NCBI RefSeq assembly: GCF_040939455.1
Contig: NC_134112.1
Span: 63,753,001-63,817,000, forward strand
Direction: 5' to 3'
DNA length: 64,000 bases
DNA from: Microcebus murinus
Taxonomy: Eukaryota > Chordata > Mammalia > Primates > Cheirogaleidae
Part shown: positions 25,203-35,395 of the stretch, piece after piece
Layout of the letters: every line of letters starts with the position of its first letter
Numbering within the stretch: position 1 is the first letter of the stretch
Program-made: the position numbers and the translations under genes
The notes under the pieces: model-generated
The model's database searches: none
What the model was told of the DNA's origin: nothing
The model's input: only the letters and a program-made list of their open reading frames with translations

Positions 25203-25656
25203 TGTTACTGAAAATTTGGCACTTCTCCCCAAGGCCTAATGAAGAACGAGGACAAGTGGTTTGAGGAAAAGGAAAGAGAAGTTTATTAATCTTTGAGCAA
25301 ATGAGGAGGATAGCAAATGAGGAAGATGGCAGGCTCTCTTTTTAAAGTACCATTTTCCTGCTTTCAAGAACAAGACAGAAGCTTTGAAAGAAGGGTTTTC
25401 AGCTTGGGACTATTGCTTTTTAACTATAGCATCTCCTGCAAAGATGACCCTGTGACCTCTGTCCAGATAATTCTGTTGAACCATCTCTTGTGGCTTAAGG
25501 TACTAAAAACAAAGAGCAAAGAACATTCCTCTGCCCTTCTAATAACTGACCTCAGGCAGGGATGCAGGTTTTAATTCCCAAAAACAGTGGGGGGAGCAGT
25601 TAAAGAGACGGCTTCTAAAATATTTTGCTCTTTTTCAGGCCTTTACCTCTGTGACA
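25203..25656 (-). mobile_element. Solo retroviral LTR nested in MLT1
   Basis: This 454-bp block breaks the MLT1 exactly between ATGGGGA and GATTATCC. Its ends are TG...CA, and on the minus strand an AATAAA signal lies about 65 bases from the end (near 25285), as in an LTR. The flanks GGGA and GGAA suggest a 4-bp duplication with one change, as expected for ERV class I. The family is not identified. Confidence 0.72.
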
Positions 25657-25735
25657 GGAAGATTATCCTGGATTATCCAGGTGGGCCCTAAATGCCATTG
25701 TATGTATGTTTACAAGAAGGAATTACAGGGATATT

Positions 25736-25780
25736 TCACACCCACACCCACCCACACACACACAAGCACACACACAGGAG
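25736..25780 (+). repeat. Imperfect CA/CCCACA microsatellite
   Basis: Alternating CACACCCA and CACACACA units inside the MLT1 LTR. Confidence 0.85.
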
Positions 25781-26069
25781 AAGGCCATGTGAAGATGGAG
25801 GCAGAGATTGGAATGATGTCTCCACAAGCCAAGGAATGCCAGCCACCGCCAGGAGCTGGAAGAGGTAAGGAATTCACTCTTCCCTAGAGTCTCTGGAGGG
25901 AGTATGGCCCTGTCAACACCTTAATTTAACCCGGTGTTGTTGATTTCAGACTTATGGCCTCCACAACTACAGGAGAACACATTTCTGTTGTTTTAATTCA
26001 CCCAGTCCATGGTAATTTATTACAGAAGCCACAGGCAACTAAGACAGACAGTGATACAAGTAAATGAAT

Positions 26070-27010
26070 CCTTGAAAAAACAACATTATATGTGGAGATA
26101 AGAATCTGGGTGGTGGATGGTTGCAGAGGAGGAGATGCCTGGGAGGTATCCCAGTGGAGTGGACACTGAGCTGGCTTTCAAAAGATAAGACATTTTCTGG
26201 GCACTGTTGGGTCAGTGCATGGGGAGGTGATTTCTAGCAGGAGCCACCTTGTACGTACAGTCACGTAGAGCATGGCCTGTTCAGGGCAATGAAGCATCTG
26301 AGTTCTGCTGGACAGTTGGGTAGATGGTGATGAATGGTGGGAAATAAGGAGGTAGAGAATTCAACTGTGACCACACTGTGAAGGGCCTTGTATGCCATGA
26401 CAATGTACTTAACTTTATTCTTTAAGTAAAAGAATACTGATGAAAATAAAGAGATGATTTGTAGAAAGTAAAGTTCTACAGCAACATGAATAGCAAACTG
26501 CATGGAGGTGAGCCGAGCTCAGATATGCTAGTAATTGTATCCAAAGGTGAATAAAACATAGTTCTGGCCCTTAAGTAGCTTAGAGATTAGGAAGGAAAAC
26601 AAATAGAGAAGCAAACACATACTCTCTCCCAGACGCTCGTTATAAACCTGTGGCTAATCCTGTCAGAGATGGTGGATTAAGGCTATTGCAATAGGGGTAG
26701 AGAAGTGGAAGGATTTGGAAGTCATTTCCTTAGTATAAGCTAACAGAACTTGGAGACCTACTGAATATGGGGTGTATGAGAGGGCGGACTCAAGGATTAA
26801 TCAAAGATTTTATCTTAGAAATACCATTAACAGAATTATATGGAGAAAGGTCAGGGTACTTAATTCTGGTTGAATTTAAGATACCTTAGGGATAGCCAAG
26901 CAGACACTTCAGAAAGATGGTTAGTAATATCAGTTCTGTAATATCAGACTCTGAGAGTCTGTTCTGGGGACACCTGTCTGGGAGTCAGCAGCAAGAGATG
27001 GGACTTGAAG
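26070..27010 (-). repeat. L2, reversed, ORF to 3' part
   Basis: Reverse L2 order: GTGAAGGGCCTTGTATGCCATG, AAGATGGTGGATTAAGGC-like and GGACTCAAGGATTAATCAAAG, then the GGGGACACCTGTCTGGGAGTCAGCAGC region. Strongly decayed. Confidence 0.65.
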
Positions 27011-27309
27011 GCATGCATGCAAATGAGTAGGCAGGTAAGTAAAAGGAAAGTTCAAGGTCAGCCCTGGACAGCACAGGAAGTTGAATAGGAGATGTACAGA
27101 TGGTATAATGTACCAAAAGGATTGTAGACGTGAATGTGTTTTCTGGAGTTTTTGAGGGATTGACGACTTTTAATCCCTTTATTCAAAAGATCTTTGGGTC
27201 TCTTATAAACCCAGGCCACCAAACTGGGAACTTCATGTCTATATTTTTGTGCCTGCTGGGCTCTTAGGAGTCCCCCAAGGATAAGGCTGTGTAATTTGGT
27301 TAATCTGAA

Positions 27310-27610
27310 CACTCACGTCAATAACCAAGCCCTTGATCAAATCATTAAATAATTAATCCATGGAGCACTTAATGATCTGATCTAATTGGTCACCAGGTTG
27401 ACTGTAAGGAAAATCGAAATGCCCCTTTGTCACAACAATTGGGCCGATTCATCGTGTCAGCATTTCTTGAGATAAGCATTTACTTTTTCAGTTATTAACA
27501 GGCTTCCGGTCAGGTTGGCAATTACTCTGGAGCTGTGTGAGTCTGCCTGAATTAACGAGTGCCAGAACTCATTAACCTTTTGAGCCCTTATTGTCCATTT
27601 TGAGTGTTAC
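27310..27610. promoter_or_regulatory. Candidate conserved noncoding element
   Basis: This is unique sequence, free of repeats, dense in short words known as factor sites: TAAT cores (ATTAAATAATTAATCC, CACTTAATGATC, TCTAATTGG), SOX-like ACAATTG and TTATTGTCC, GATA-like AGATAAGC and TCF-like TTGATCAAA. Word content alone does not prove function; sequence conservation was not tested. Confidence 0.3.
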
Positions 27611-27627
27611 TGGCAGATTGGAGGCAT

Positions 27628-27765
27628 GAGTAAGGAAAGAAGGAAAGATAACAAGAAAAGGAAAGAAGACAGGAGAAAAGGAAGAGAAATGGGGAGAGGA
27701 AATCATAAAGGGGAGAATTAAGGGCAGAGGAGAAAGAACAGAGAATCAAGAAAGAAGAAGGCTTA
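27628..27765 (+). repeat. Long purine-rich tract
   Basis: About 140 bases are almost wholly A and G (GGAAAGAAGG-type units, irregular). It is low-complexity DNA that could form a triplex. Confidence 0.85.
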
Positions 27766-27834
27766 TCTGAATTTGTTCCTAAAGGAGAAAAAAATGGGTT
27801 TATATGCAGTAGGTACAGAAGTGGAGATCAGTGT

Positions 27835-28060
27835 TTCTGGAGCTGAGTTTAAATCCTGATTCTATCAGCTGCCAGCTGCATGATTTAGGCAAATGACTTA
27901 ATTTCTCTATGACTCAATTTCTTCATGTTCTAAAGTGGGGATAATAGAATCTGCTTTATGGAGTTGTTGTGACTCTTAAATGAGTTAGCACTTGTAAAGC
28001 ACTTAAAACATTGTGCTTGGTAATATTTCCTATTAGCTATACAGTTGTAACAGTTAGATT
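27835..28060 (+). repeat. MIR SINE
   Basis: GAGCTGAGTTTAAATCCTGATTCTATCAGC, GATTTAGGCAAATGACTTAATTTCTCTATG and AGTTGTTGTGACTCTTAAATGAG follow MIR from its 5' part. Confidence 0.88.
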
Positions 28061-28139
28061 GTAAAATATTTGTAAAAGCTCCCTGCATGGTGCCTGGCTT
28101 ATGGCATGTGCTCATAAACTGCATTCCCTTCCCTTCTCT

Positions 28140-28684
28140 CAGCTTCTCCACTGCCCCAGGTGGAGCTGATGGCAGAGGAACGACTGTTCTTCAACTCTTC
28201 TTTCCCTGCCAGGCACGTCCAAGTCCACTTGGACAAGGCTATTTTGACCCCCTCTCCATTTCTTGGTCTCATTTGGCTCTTGGCCAAATAGGGCACCATG
28301 CAGGACAAGGGTTTGAATAGGTTGCTTTTTACCAAAGCAATTTTAAAAGAGTGGTTACAGATGGTCCAATAAGTTCATAGTTAACTTTGCAACAATTTCA
28401 AAAGCTCAAGACTTTTTGGAAGGTAAACTTGGCATACGCATGGCATGTTGAATAAAATGGTAATCCAGGGTTGAGATCTAAGAGGACAGACATTGAGGTC
28501 AATACTAGTAAAAATCAGAAACTGGAAAGTCATTGCAACGTTTATCCTTTTGCATGTGATTTGAGAATATAGAATAAAAGAGTGAAATAAATATTTTAGC
28601 CTCTTTTCTAACCAAAGCCCCTTTTCTAAACATTTACAACACACAATTCCTTTTCATACAGTTCATTAGCTGCATGAAACCAAA
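28140..28684. other. Unique sequence
   Basis: Overlapping 77-87 codon open frames occur on both strands. No product is recognised and no gene called. Confidence 0.35.
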
Positions 28685-29038
28685 TTGTATGATTTTTTTT
28701 TTTTTTGAGACAGAGTCTCACTCTGTTGCCCAGGCTAGAGTGAGTGCCATGGCATCAGCCTAGCTCACAGCAACCTCAAACTCCTGGGCTCAAGCAATCC
28801 TGCTGCTTCAGCCTCTCGAGTAGCTGGAACTACCAGCATGCTCCACCATGCCGAGCTAATTTTTTCTATATATGTTTTAATTGGCCAATTAATTTCTTTC
28901 TATTTTAGTAGAGACGAGTTCTCACTCTTGCTCAGTATGGTTTCGAACTCCTGACCTGGAGCCATCCGCCCGCCTTGGCCTCCCAGAGTGCTAGGATTAC
29001 AGATGTGAGCCACCACGCCTAGCCTGTATGATTTTTTT
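28685..29038 (-). repeat. Lemur-type Alu with duplication
   Basis: A T-run leads into GAGACAGAGTCTCACTC. The right arm holds GCCATGGCATCAGCCTAGCTC and the linker TATATATGTTTTAATTGGCCAATT. TGTATGATTTTTTTT flanks both ends. Confidence 0.92.
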
Positions 29039-29246
29039 TAAAGCCTCTCGTTCCATATTTAGCACAGTTCTTTCCACCCAAAAGTCAAAACTTAGGCATA
29101 AATCCTAAAGGGACACCTCCATGAAGGAACTTGGAGACCTGCGCATGGCGATTTTACTATTGCAATGAGGGGTGCACACAGACCCCTCCCTCTGCTTTCT
29201 CCAGCCTCCAGATCACCTCTAGTCTCCTGTGGTTTCCCATTTACTT

Positions 29247-29520
29247 TTTTTTTTTTTAAACTTAATTGATACATAATAATTATACTTATTTATGGGCTAC
29301 AGTGTGATATTTCGATATCTGTATACAGTGTGTAATGATCAAATCAGGGTAATTAGCATATCCATCACCGCTAACATTTATCATTTCTTCGTGTTGGGAA
29401 CATTCAAAATGCTCTCTTCTAGCTGTTTGAAAATATAGAATAGTTATTAACTATAGTTCCCCCATAGTGCTTAAGAATGCTAGAGCTTACTCCTCTATAT
29501 AGCTGTGATTTTGCTCTGCC
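29247..29520 (-). repeat. L1 3' end
   Basis: T12, then TTAATTGATACATAATAATTATAC, AATGATCAAATCAGGGTAATTAGC and AACATTCAAAATGCTCTC: a reverse L1 3' UTR, the same class as the copy at 4258. Confidence 0.85.
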
Positions 29521-30552
29521 CAGGGGACAGTAAGAAACCCTGGAACCTGACAGGTCCCCTGTGGTGCCGGCAAATGTAGATGACATAAAGTCATTTAAAG
29601 GGGGAGCTGGAGTCTAGCTGCCTGACTCCAGTTTCTCATGTCCACCACTTAGTAGGGGTATCAATTGTCCAAGTTTCATGTCTACTTCTTTTTCATACCT
29701 GCCTCATTTTCTTCCATCTCAAAACAAGAGAAGATGTTAGTCATCTTCCTCATAGGGTTGCTTGGAGATTAGAAAGATGATTGAGGAGATAAAGTGGTTA
29801 GCCCAGGCTCTAACTCATGACAAGCAGTCAAAAACACAGTTGTTATTTTTTTTTCAATAGCTCAGGGTGAAGGCCAAATACCGGGCAGACTATGGGGAAA
29901 ATCTTTCGCCCACTAGCAATGGATGAACTCTTTTCCCAACTTGCCGGGAGAAATTGAGTTAGTCAGAAATGCACCCATTGTTTATCACATTGACTTTATC
30001 AGGATATGGCTGTCTTTGTACATGTTTGCTGCATGAACTACTGTTAAGGTCTCCTGTCAGTTGGCTTGAAACTACTGATTAAACTTTATTATTCAATATC
30101 TGCTTCTCCTAATGTGTGGCCTCCTGAGCAGTCCAAGGGGCGGGAGGCATCCTGACAAACATTTTCTGGAGATAAACTGCAAGGGAGGAGGATGGCTAAC
30201 ACCTGCCAAGCCCAAGCCTAGGGCGTGGGAGGTGGTGGAGCTGTTATGCTGTTGCTCCTACGTTTCTGCCACCCAGACAGTTTGGCTAGGGAGTATCTCC
30301 TCTCTCTTAAACTTGGCCTCTGCTTCTCACCTGGTGACATCTTCTAGCAAGATCATGTAGAAGAGGGGGCAAGGATTGTTTTTAGGGCTTTGACCTCAGC
30401 ATGGCACACCAGTTTTTACCTGTATTCCTGCAACCACATTTAGAGATAAGATACGGTCATCAAGGAAATAAAAGATATTTTGGGGGGGCGTGGGAAGAGC
30501 CTAGGGAAGCAGAAACCTGGAGCCAGCAGTGTGTTTTGGGTTTAAACAGGTT
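29521..30552. other. Mostly unique sequence
   Basis: The region at 29590-29860 has scattered MIR-like steps (AGTCTAGCTGCCTGACTCC, GGGTTGCTTGGAGATTAGAAAG) and may be an old MIR. No gene is supported; an 82-codon open frame at 30112-30360 has no known motif. Confidence 0.4.
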
Positions 30553-30685
30553 TAAATTGGTTTTTTGTTTGTTTGTTTTGGTTTTTTTTCTTTTTTCATT
30601 TTATTTTTATTTTTTTTTTCGGCATATTATGGGGGTACAGATTTTAAGGTTTCAATAAATGTCCTTCCCCCCCTAAATTGGTTTT
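30553..30685 (-). repeat. Tiny 5'-truncated L1 with 12-bp duplication
   Basis: TAAATTGGTTTT at 30553-30564 recurs at 30674-30685. Between them lie a T-rich tail and CGGCATATTATGGGGGTACAG, the 3' end shared with the L1s at 6388 and 50217. Only about 109 bases were inserted. Confidence 0.88.
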
Positions 30686-30959
30686 AACTGGAACTGAAAG
30701 TGATGACTGAACTTCAGTCCTCAAAAATGCCTCTTGCACACCTTCACCTGTACGCCTTCTTTGTCCTCACCAAATTCATGAGTCAGCATGGGAATTTTAT
30801 TTGCAGGGAAGAGATCAATGTTGCCCCCCCAAAATACCCATGTCCCACCATTCTCTCCGTCACCTAAAGGTGCTGGGGGAAAGTCAGTTGTTGTGATGGT
30901 GGCTTGGGGGACACTTTGGAGAGCCTGCCACATCCTTGCCTGACCCAGGCTCTGTCCCC

Positions 30960-31262
30960 CTCTGGGCTTCAGCCTCACTGGCCTCCCTCCGTCTTAGAGT
31001 CTGAGTCTGAAGCCCAGCACGGCGCCCTTCACCTGGCTGACTCCCACCCCCAATTTTAAATGAGCTCCTGCTTTTCTTTCTCACTGCCCCATGCTTTTTC
31101 CCTTCTTGGCACTTAACTTAGGTTGGTTTGTTTATTTTCTCTTTTTATTGCCAGACTCTCAGTACTGGAAGTTCCAGGCGGGCAAGGACCATTTCTTTCT
31201 CATTTACTCTTTTATCTGCAGGTGCATAGGAAGACCTCAATTAATTTTTGTTGAAAGAATGA
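30960..31262 (+). repeat. L2 3' end
   Basis: CACTTAACTTAGGTTGGTTTGTTTATTTTC, then GGAAGTTCCAGGCGGGCAAGGACC and a GACCTCAATTAATTTTTGTTGAAAGAATG end. Confidence 0.75.
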
Positions 31263-31610
31263 AAGAACTTGGGTTTTGAGGCTCTATAGATCAAGATTAC
31301 ACTTTTTTTGTTATCAGTAGGAAGTCTGGATGGAGAATGAGTTTCACAATTAAAAAAATTTTTTTTTTCTCCCTTAAGCAAAGTCTTAGAGGCCCAGAGA
31401 GGAGATAATGCATTTTTCCTAAACCTTTGTCTCAGAGGAAGTCTTGGAAGACTTGGGCCCTAAATGTGCTGTGGAGGATTAGTAACGGGCAAAGATACGC
31501 ATCGCAGGTGCATTCCTTATGAAGCACAGACTGAACTGGCTAAGAATGCAATAAGCCCAACCCAAACCCAACCCATAAAGATTCTATGACATTTTCTTTT
31601 TACTCCCCAA
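31263..31610. other. Unique sequence
   Basis: No repeat or gene recognised. A CCCAACCCAAACCCAACCC step lies near 31560. Confidence 0.4.
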
Positions 31611-31615
31611 CCCCC

Positions 31616-31808
31616 ATTTTTTTTTTTTTTTTAAGAGACAGGGTCCTGCTGTCTTGCCCAGGCTGCAGTGCAGTAGCTATTCACAGGTGTGATCATAACA
31701 CACTATCGCCTGGAACTCCTGTGTTCAATGTGAGGTGGGAGCAATCCTCCCACTTCAGCCTCCCAAGTAGCTGGGACTACAGGTGTGGGTCACCAGGTCT
31801 GGCTGATT
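31616..31808 (-). repeat. FLAM-like Alu monomer
   Basis: A T-run, AAGAGACAGGGTCCTGCTGTC and the 7SL-like GCTATTCACAGGTGTGATC, ending in CCCAAGTAGCTGGGACTACAGG. One arm only. Confidence 0.78.
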
Positions 31809-32640
31809 CTATGAGAGTTTAATCAACATGCATCGACAACGTATAAAGGTTTTACATGCAACTCCCACCCACTATACCACACTCCTCCCAGTGTAAATCA
31901 ACCACCAACCTAGATACAAACTCAGGGGAACGAGGAAAATATGCAGAAGGAAAAGCAAATTTGACGTGACGCAAAGGGGCAGGAATGTAGATGTAAGTTA
32001 AGTAAATTTTAACCACTGTATCTCAGTAATGGTATTCTTCAGGGTTGGAGGTAAGATGCCTATCAACCTAGAGACAGCACTAAGGGCTTTCTAAGGGCGG
32101 GGAAGCAGTCCCTCTCCTAGGTGCCCTGTGTTTTGCCACTTTGTGTCAGGACAATAATAGATTGTAAACCCTTGGACATGACCCATTAGAAATCACGTGT
32201 ATATACCTGAGGTAGGGAACTAGCCATCGCCACCTGTCACAGAGTACCAGGTACAATAGTAGGTACTCAGGCTATTTGCTCAATTGCAGAATCCAATCAA
32301 TAATTAATTCTTCAGAACCTGAAGCTATTTTTGCCAGGATCATTTTGAAGTCAAATTTAGCGCATGCCAAAAGGAACATTGCCCACCAAACAGTGAACCA
32401 CCACCCCATCCATACTCTGGCTGAAATTCTTACCTTCATGGTTTATCTGAAATTGTTCTTTCAGAACGAAGCCAAAGGCTCCCTAAAGTCTCCATTGTTT
32501 TTGTTTGTTTGTTTGTTTTTAACTCAGTTACATTAACCTGTTAATCCCCATTAGCTCTGGTTAGTTTATCGGATTTCTGCTACAGAGTAGGGCCCAGAGG
32601 CCAAGGGAAGCAGGGAAGTGGGGGAGGGGCTCTCATTTCA
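31809..32640. other. Unique sequence
   Basis: No gene supported. The part at 32270-32480 is repeat-free and of moderate complexity (CCAATCAATAATTAATTC near 32292) and could be conserved. A (TTTG)n step lies near 32500. Confidence 0.35.
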
Positions 32641-32644
32641 CCCA

Positions 32645-32790
32645 CACTTCAGCCTGATGAGTGAGGCAGAGCAAATACTGTCTGCATTTTACAACCGAGG
32701 CAATTGAGGCCCAGGGAGTGAAGTGACTTGCTTGACACCATGGTGACAGTGAGTCCAGAAGTCCAGGATGATGATCTTTCCATCATTCTG
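32645..32790 (-). repeat. MIR SINE
   Basis: CTGCATTTTACAACCGAGGCAATTGAGGCCCAGGGAG then GACTTGCTTGACACCATGGTGACAG is the reverse MIR core. Confidence 0.75.
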
Positions 32791-33039
32791 GCTCTACCTG
32801 ATACTTGCTTGGTTTGTGCAGAGAATTTCAGAGAAATGCCCAGTGGTCCACAGCTCAAGAGCTATAAGCACCCAAGAAATGTTAGTTTCCCCTGGAACCC
32901 TTGCAGCTCCTGAGCTATGAAGTGCCATATGCTAACAGCAGCTAACTGAGAAGCAAATGTATACTGTTTAGAAGGAACTGAGGCAAGATATGATTATTGT
33001 CATTAATTTAGTATTAAGTGATATAATAAAGTGCATCAA

Positions 33040-33065
33040 TCTATTTAATAGTCAGCCAACATATA
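33040..33065 (-). repeat. L2 end, left of the mariner
   Basis: AGTCAGCCAACATATA joins in sequence to GTTATTGATCACCTACTATG at 34364 once the mariner is taken out, giving the usual reverse L2 3' end. Confidence 0.7.
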
Positions 33066-33138
33066 TTAGGTTGTTGAATATGAAATGTCCGATTCCAAAT
33101 CAAAAGTTTAGTTTATTACATCTCAAGAAGCAGTAAAA

Positions 33139-34177
33139 TTAATCAAAGTATGTGCCTAAACTATTGACACAGTTTTGCCATCTTAAAGGTAGCTTGTTTA
33201 TGCCAGCAGGAAAGAACCCTGGAGAGCAAGTGGTGATGAAATCACGAAAGGCATTTTCATAGCTTGATGAGAATTGAATATGTTTTCTTGCAAGAAGTGG
33301 TACAAAGCCTGGAAGGAAGTGGTAGTCGGTTGCAAGGTTTGGTGAATACAGTGGATGACAGAGAGTTTCCAAGTCCAGCTTCTATAGTTTGAGCAGTGTT
33401 GTTTGTATGATGTGGTCGAGCACCATCACACAAGAGGATTGGCCTGTCTCTATTGCAAGAGGATTGGCCTGTCTCTATTGACCGATCTTGGCTGCTTGAT
33501 CGCAAGCATCTTTATCATTTCATTCACTTAGTTGCTGTAGACATCCGCTGTAATTGATTGACCAGGTTTCGTGAAGCTGTAGTGGATAACACCAGCACTG
33601 GACCACCAAACAGACACCGTTAGATTTTTTTGATGGATATTTGGTTTTGGACTGTGTTTCAGCACTTCATCTTTACCCAGCCCTTGTGCTGAATGCTTGC
33701 AATTGTCAAAAAGAATCCATTTTTCGTCACATGTAGCAATATGGTATAGAAATGGTTCCCTTTTATGTTGTGACAGCAAAGAAAGGCAAGCTTCTAGAGG
33801 ATTTCTCTTCTGACGTTTATTTAATTCATGCGGTACCCATCTACCCACCTTCTTTACCTTGCCCATTTGTTTCAAATGGCCCAATATTGTTGGAATAGTG
33901 ACATCAAACCTTGCTGCTAATTCACGCATAGGTTGAGATGGATTTGCTTTCACTATAGCTTTCAGCTCATCATTATCCAATTTGGTCTCAGGTCACCCAC
34001 GTGGCTCATTTTCAAGATTAAAATCACCAGAACAGAACTTCTCAAACCATTGACATACTGTGCGTTCATTAGCCACATCCTTCCCAACACTCTGTTGATA
34101 TTTCAAGCTATCTGCACAGCATTGGTTCCACAACGGAACTCATATTAAAAAATAACATGAATTTTTGACTTATCCAT
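33139..34177 (-). pseudogene. Mariner transposase, DD34D type, inactivated
   Basis: Remnant of the nuclear cut-and-paste enzyme that binds the element's inverted repeats and moves it. From a likely ATG at 34177 to a TAA at 33139 it spans about 346 codons, the normal family length. The N-terminal DNA-binding part (34177-33981) has stops and a frameshift. A 150-codon open stretch (33980-33528) holds the WVPHEL motif and the first catalytic aspartate in TCDEKW. A shifted frame holds the second aspartate in LLCDGARPHH, just past the 25-bp duplication. The third lies near YSPN-LATDYH, with the usual P missing and N for D. A C-terminal stretch ends in GTYFD. It resembles Hsmar1-like enzymes. Not functional. 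Confidence 0.92.
33431..33480. repeat. Perfect 25-bp tandem duplication inside the mariner
   Basis: Unit 33431-33455 (CAAGAGGATTGGCCTGTCTC plus TATTG) is repeated without change at 33456-33480. 25 is not a multiple of three, so it shifts the transposase frame just before the second catalytic residue. Confidence 0.97.
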
Positions 34178-34363
34178 GGTTCACAAAAATTGCTCTAAAA
34201 AAATCTGAGAGATAATCACAAGCCAAAATGTGCATTTGAAAGACTGAGGATGTACTTTCACAATAAAAATAAAACAAGAAGCGTCAGAGTGAAATGTCAG
34301 AGATATCAACTGTGAAACTTAGTACTTAAGGAAATCCGACATTTCTTACTTAATAACCTCATA

Positions 34364-34745
34364 GTTATTGATCACCTACTATGTGTCAGGCACTGTTCTA
34401 GGCCCTGGAGATACAATAGTAAATAAAAGAGTAAAAACAAAAACAAAATAAAACAACCCCCCGCTCTGCTTAAGCTTATATTCTAGTGAGGGAGACAAGC
34501 AAATAAACAAAACAAGCTGCAGTTATGGTGTGGCAGATGGATAGGTGCTATGGATGAAAGCAAAGCAGGAAAGAGGAATAGAGTATGGGGCGGGGAGGAT
34601 GATGGATGTGATTTTAAATTGGGTTATCAGAGGTGGGCCTATTAACATGATCACCTTTGAGTTGAATCTCCAGGGAGGTGAAGGCGTAAAGCTTATGGAG
34701 TATAGGGGAAGAGTGTTCCAGGTAGAGAGAGAATAATGGGTACAT
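34364..34745 (-). repeat. L2, right of the mariner
   Basis: CACCTACTATGTGTCAGGCACTGTTCTAGGCCCTGGAGATAC, then TATATTCTAGTGAGGGAGACAAGC and GATAGGTGCTATGGATG: reverse L2 3' end. Confidence 0.88.
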
Positions 34746-35395
34746 AAATTCCACTACACAATGACACAAGGTCCTGAGCAAGAGGGTCCTGCGTAAGAAA
34801 TGTTCTGTTTGGTGGCTCCTACAGACATAGTTTTTGATCGAGGGGGATAAATACCTAGTTATTATATAAGCCTATAATTTAAACATTTGGCCTATACTTA
34901 CCAGAGAAGAAATCAATATTTGAGTCTTGGACTATGGTTTAAGTAGGAAATTATCTTTTTAAAATCACATTTTCATTCGTAAAGGATTGAACTTATTAAT
35001 TAATAATTTACTTAGAAGGTGTTGCATAACGTGTTGATCCAAATCAATTCTTTCATATCTTAGAAGTGTTTGCATCCACTCATTCTGTAGTGTCACACAG
35101 GGCAAAGGTATCGTGAACAGAAATCACCATTATGTTTCTGTACACAATGGATACAATTTGGTTCCACCCGAAGCCCGTGGCCCTCGCCCTAGAAGTCTTT
35201 CAACTCAGAGAAGAAATGTACTTGTGAATATTCTGTTTCACACAGCGGGGGTTGGGGCTCAGCTCAACGAGGCGCAGACACCATTGCGTCTCTGTGACCA
35301 GGGCATAACAGTGACTCTTGGTCTAAAGATAATCACAATGCTGGGCCAACTTTGGGGCTGCTGATCTGGTCTCTCACTCTATGTGAGGCCTTTGG
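34746..35395. other. Unique sequence, possible conserved element
   Basis: Repeat-free. A perfect 14-base palindrome TTATTAATTAATAA lies at 34993-35006, followed by TTGCATAACG, a C/EBP-like word. An 83-codon open frame at 35113-35364 shows no motif. Confidence 0.35.

Larger units (their letters stand above)
25082..26046 (+). repeat. MLT1-type LTR, split by a younger LTR
   Basis: The left part (25082-25202) has TGTAGTGGGCTGAATGGTGGCCCCC and ATCTTGAGATGGGGA. The right part (25657-26046) has GATTATCCTGGATTATCCAGGTGGGCCC, the purine-rich centre, ATTTCTGTTGTTTTAATTCACCCAG and the CTAAGACA end. The interruption is the solo LTR at 25203-25656. Confidence 0.88.
33066..34361 (-). mobile_element. Full-length mariner DNA transposon
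   Basis: The element is 1296 bp. Its ends are inverted repeats of about 29 bases: TTAGGTTGTTGAATATGAAA on the left, and on the reverse strand of the right end TGAGGTTATTAAGTAAGAAA, both followed by TGTC-GATT. TA lies at 33064-33065 and 34362-34363, the duplication mariners make. It interrupts an L2. A broken transposase gene fills the interior. Confidence 0.92.
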
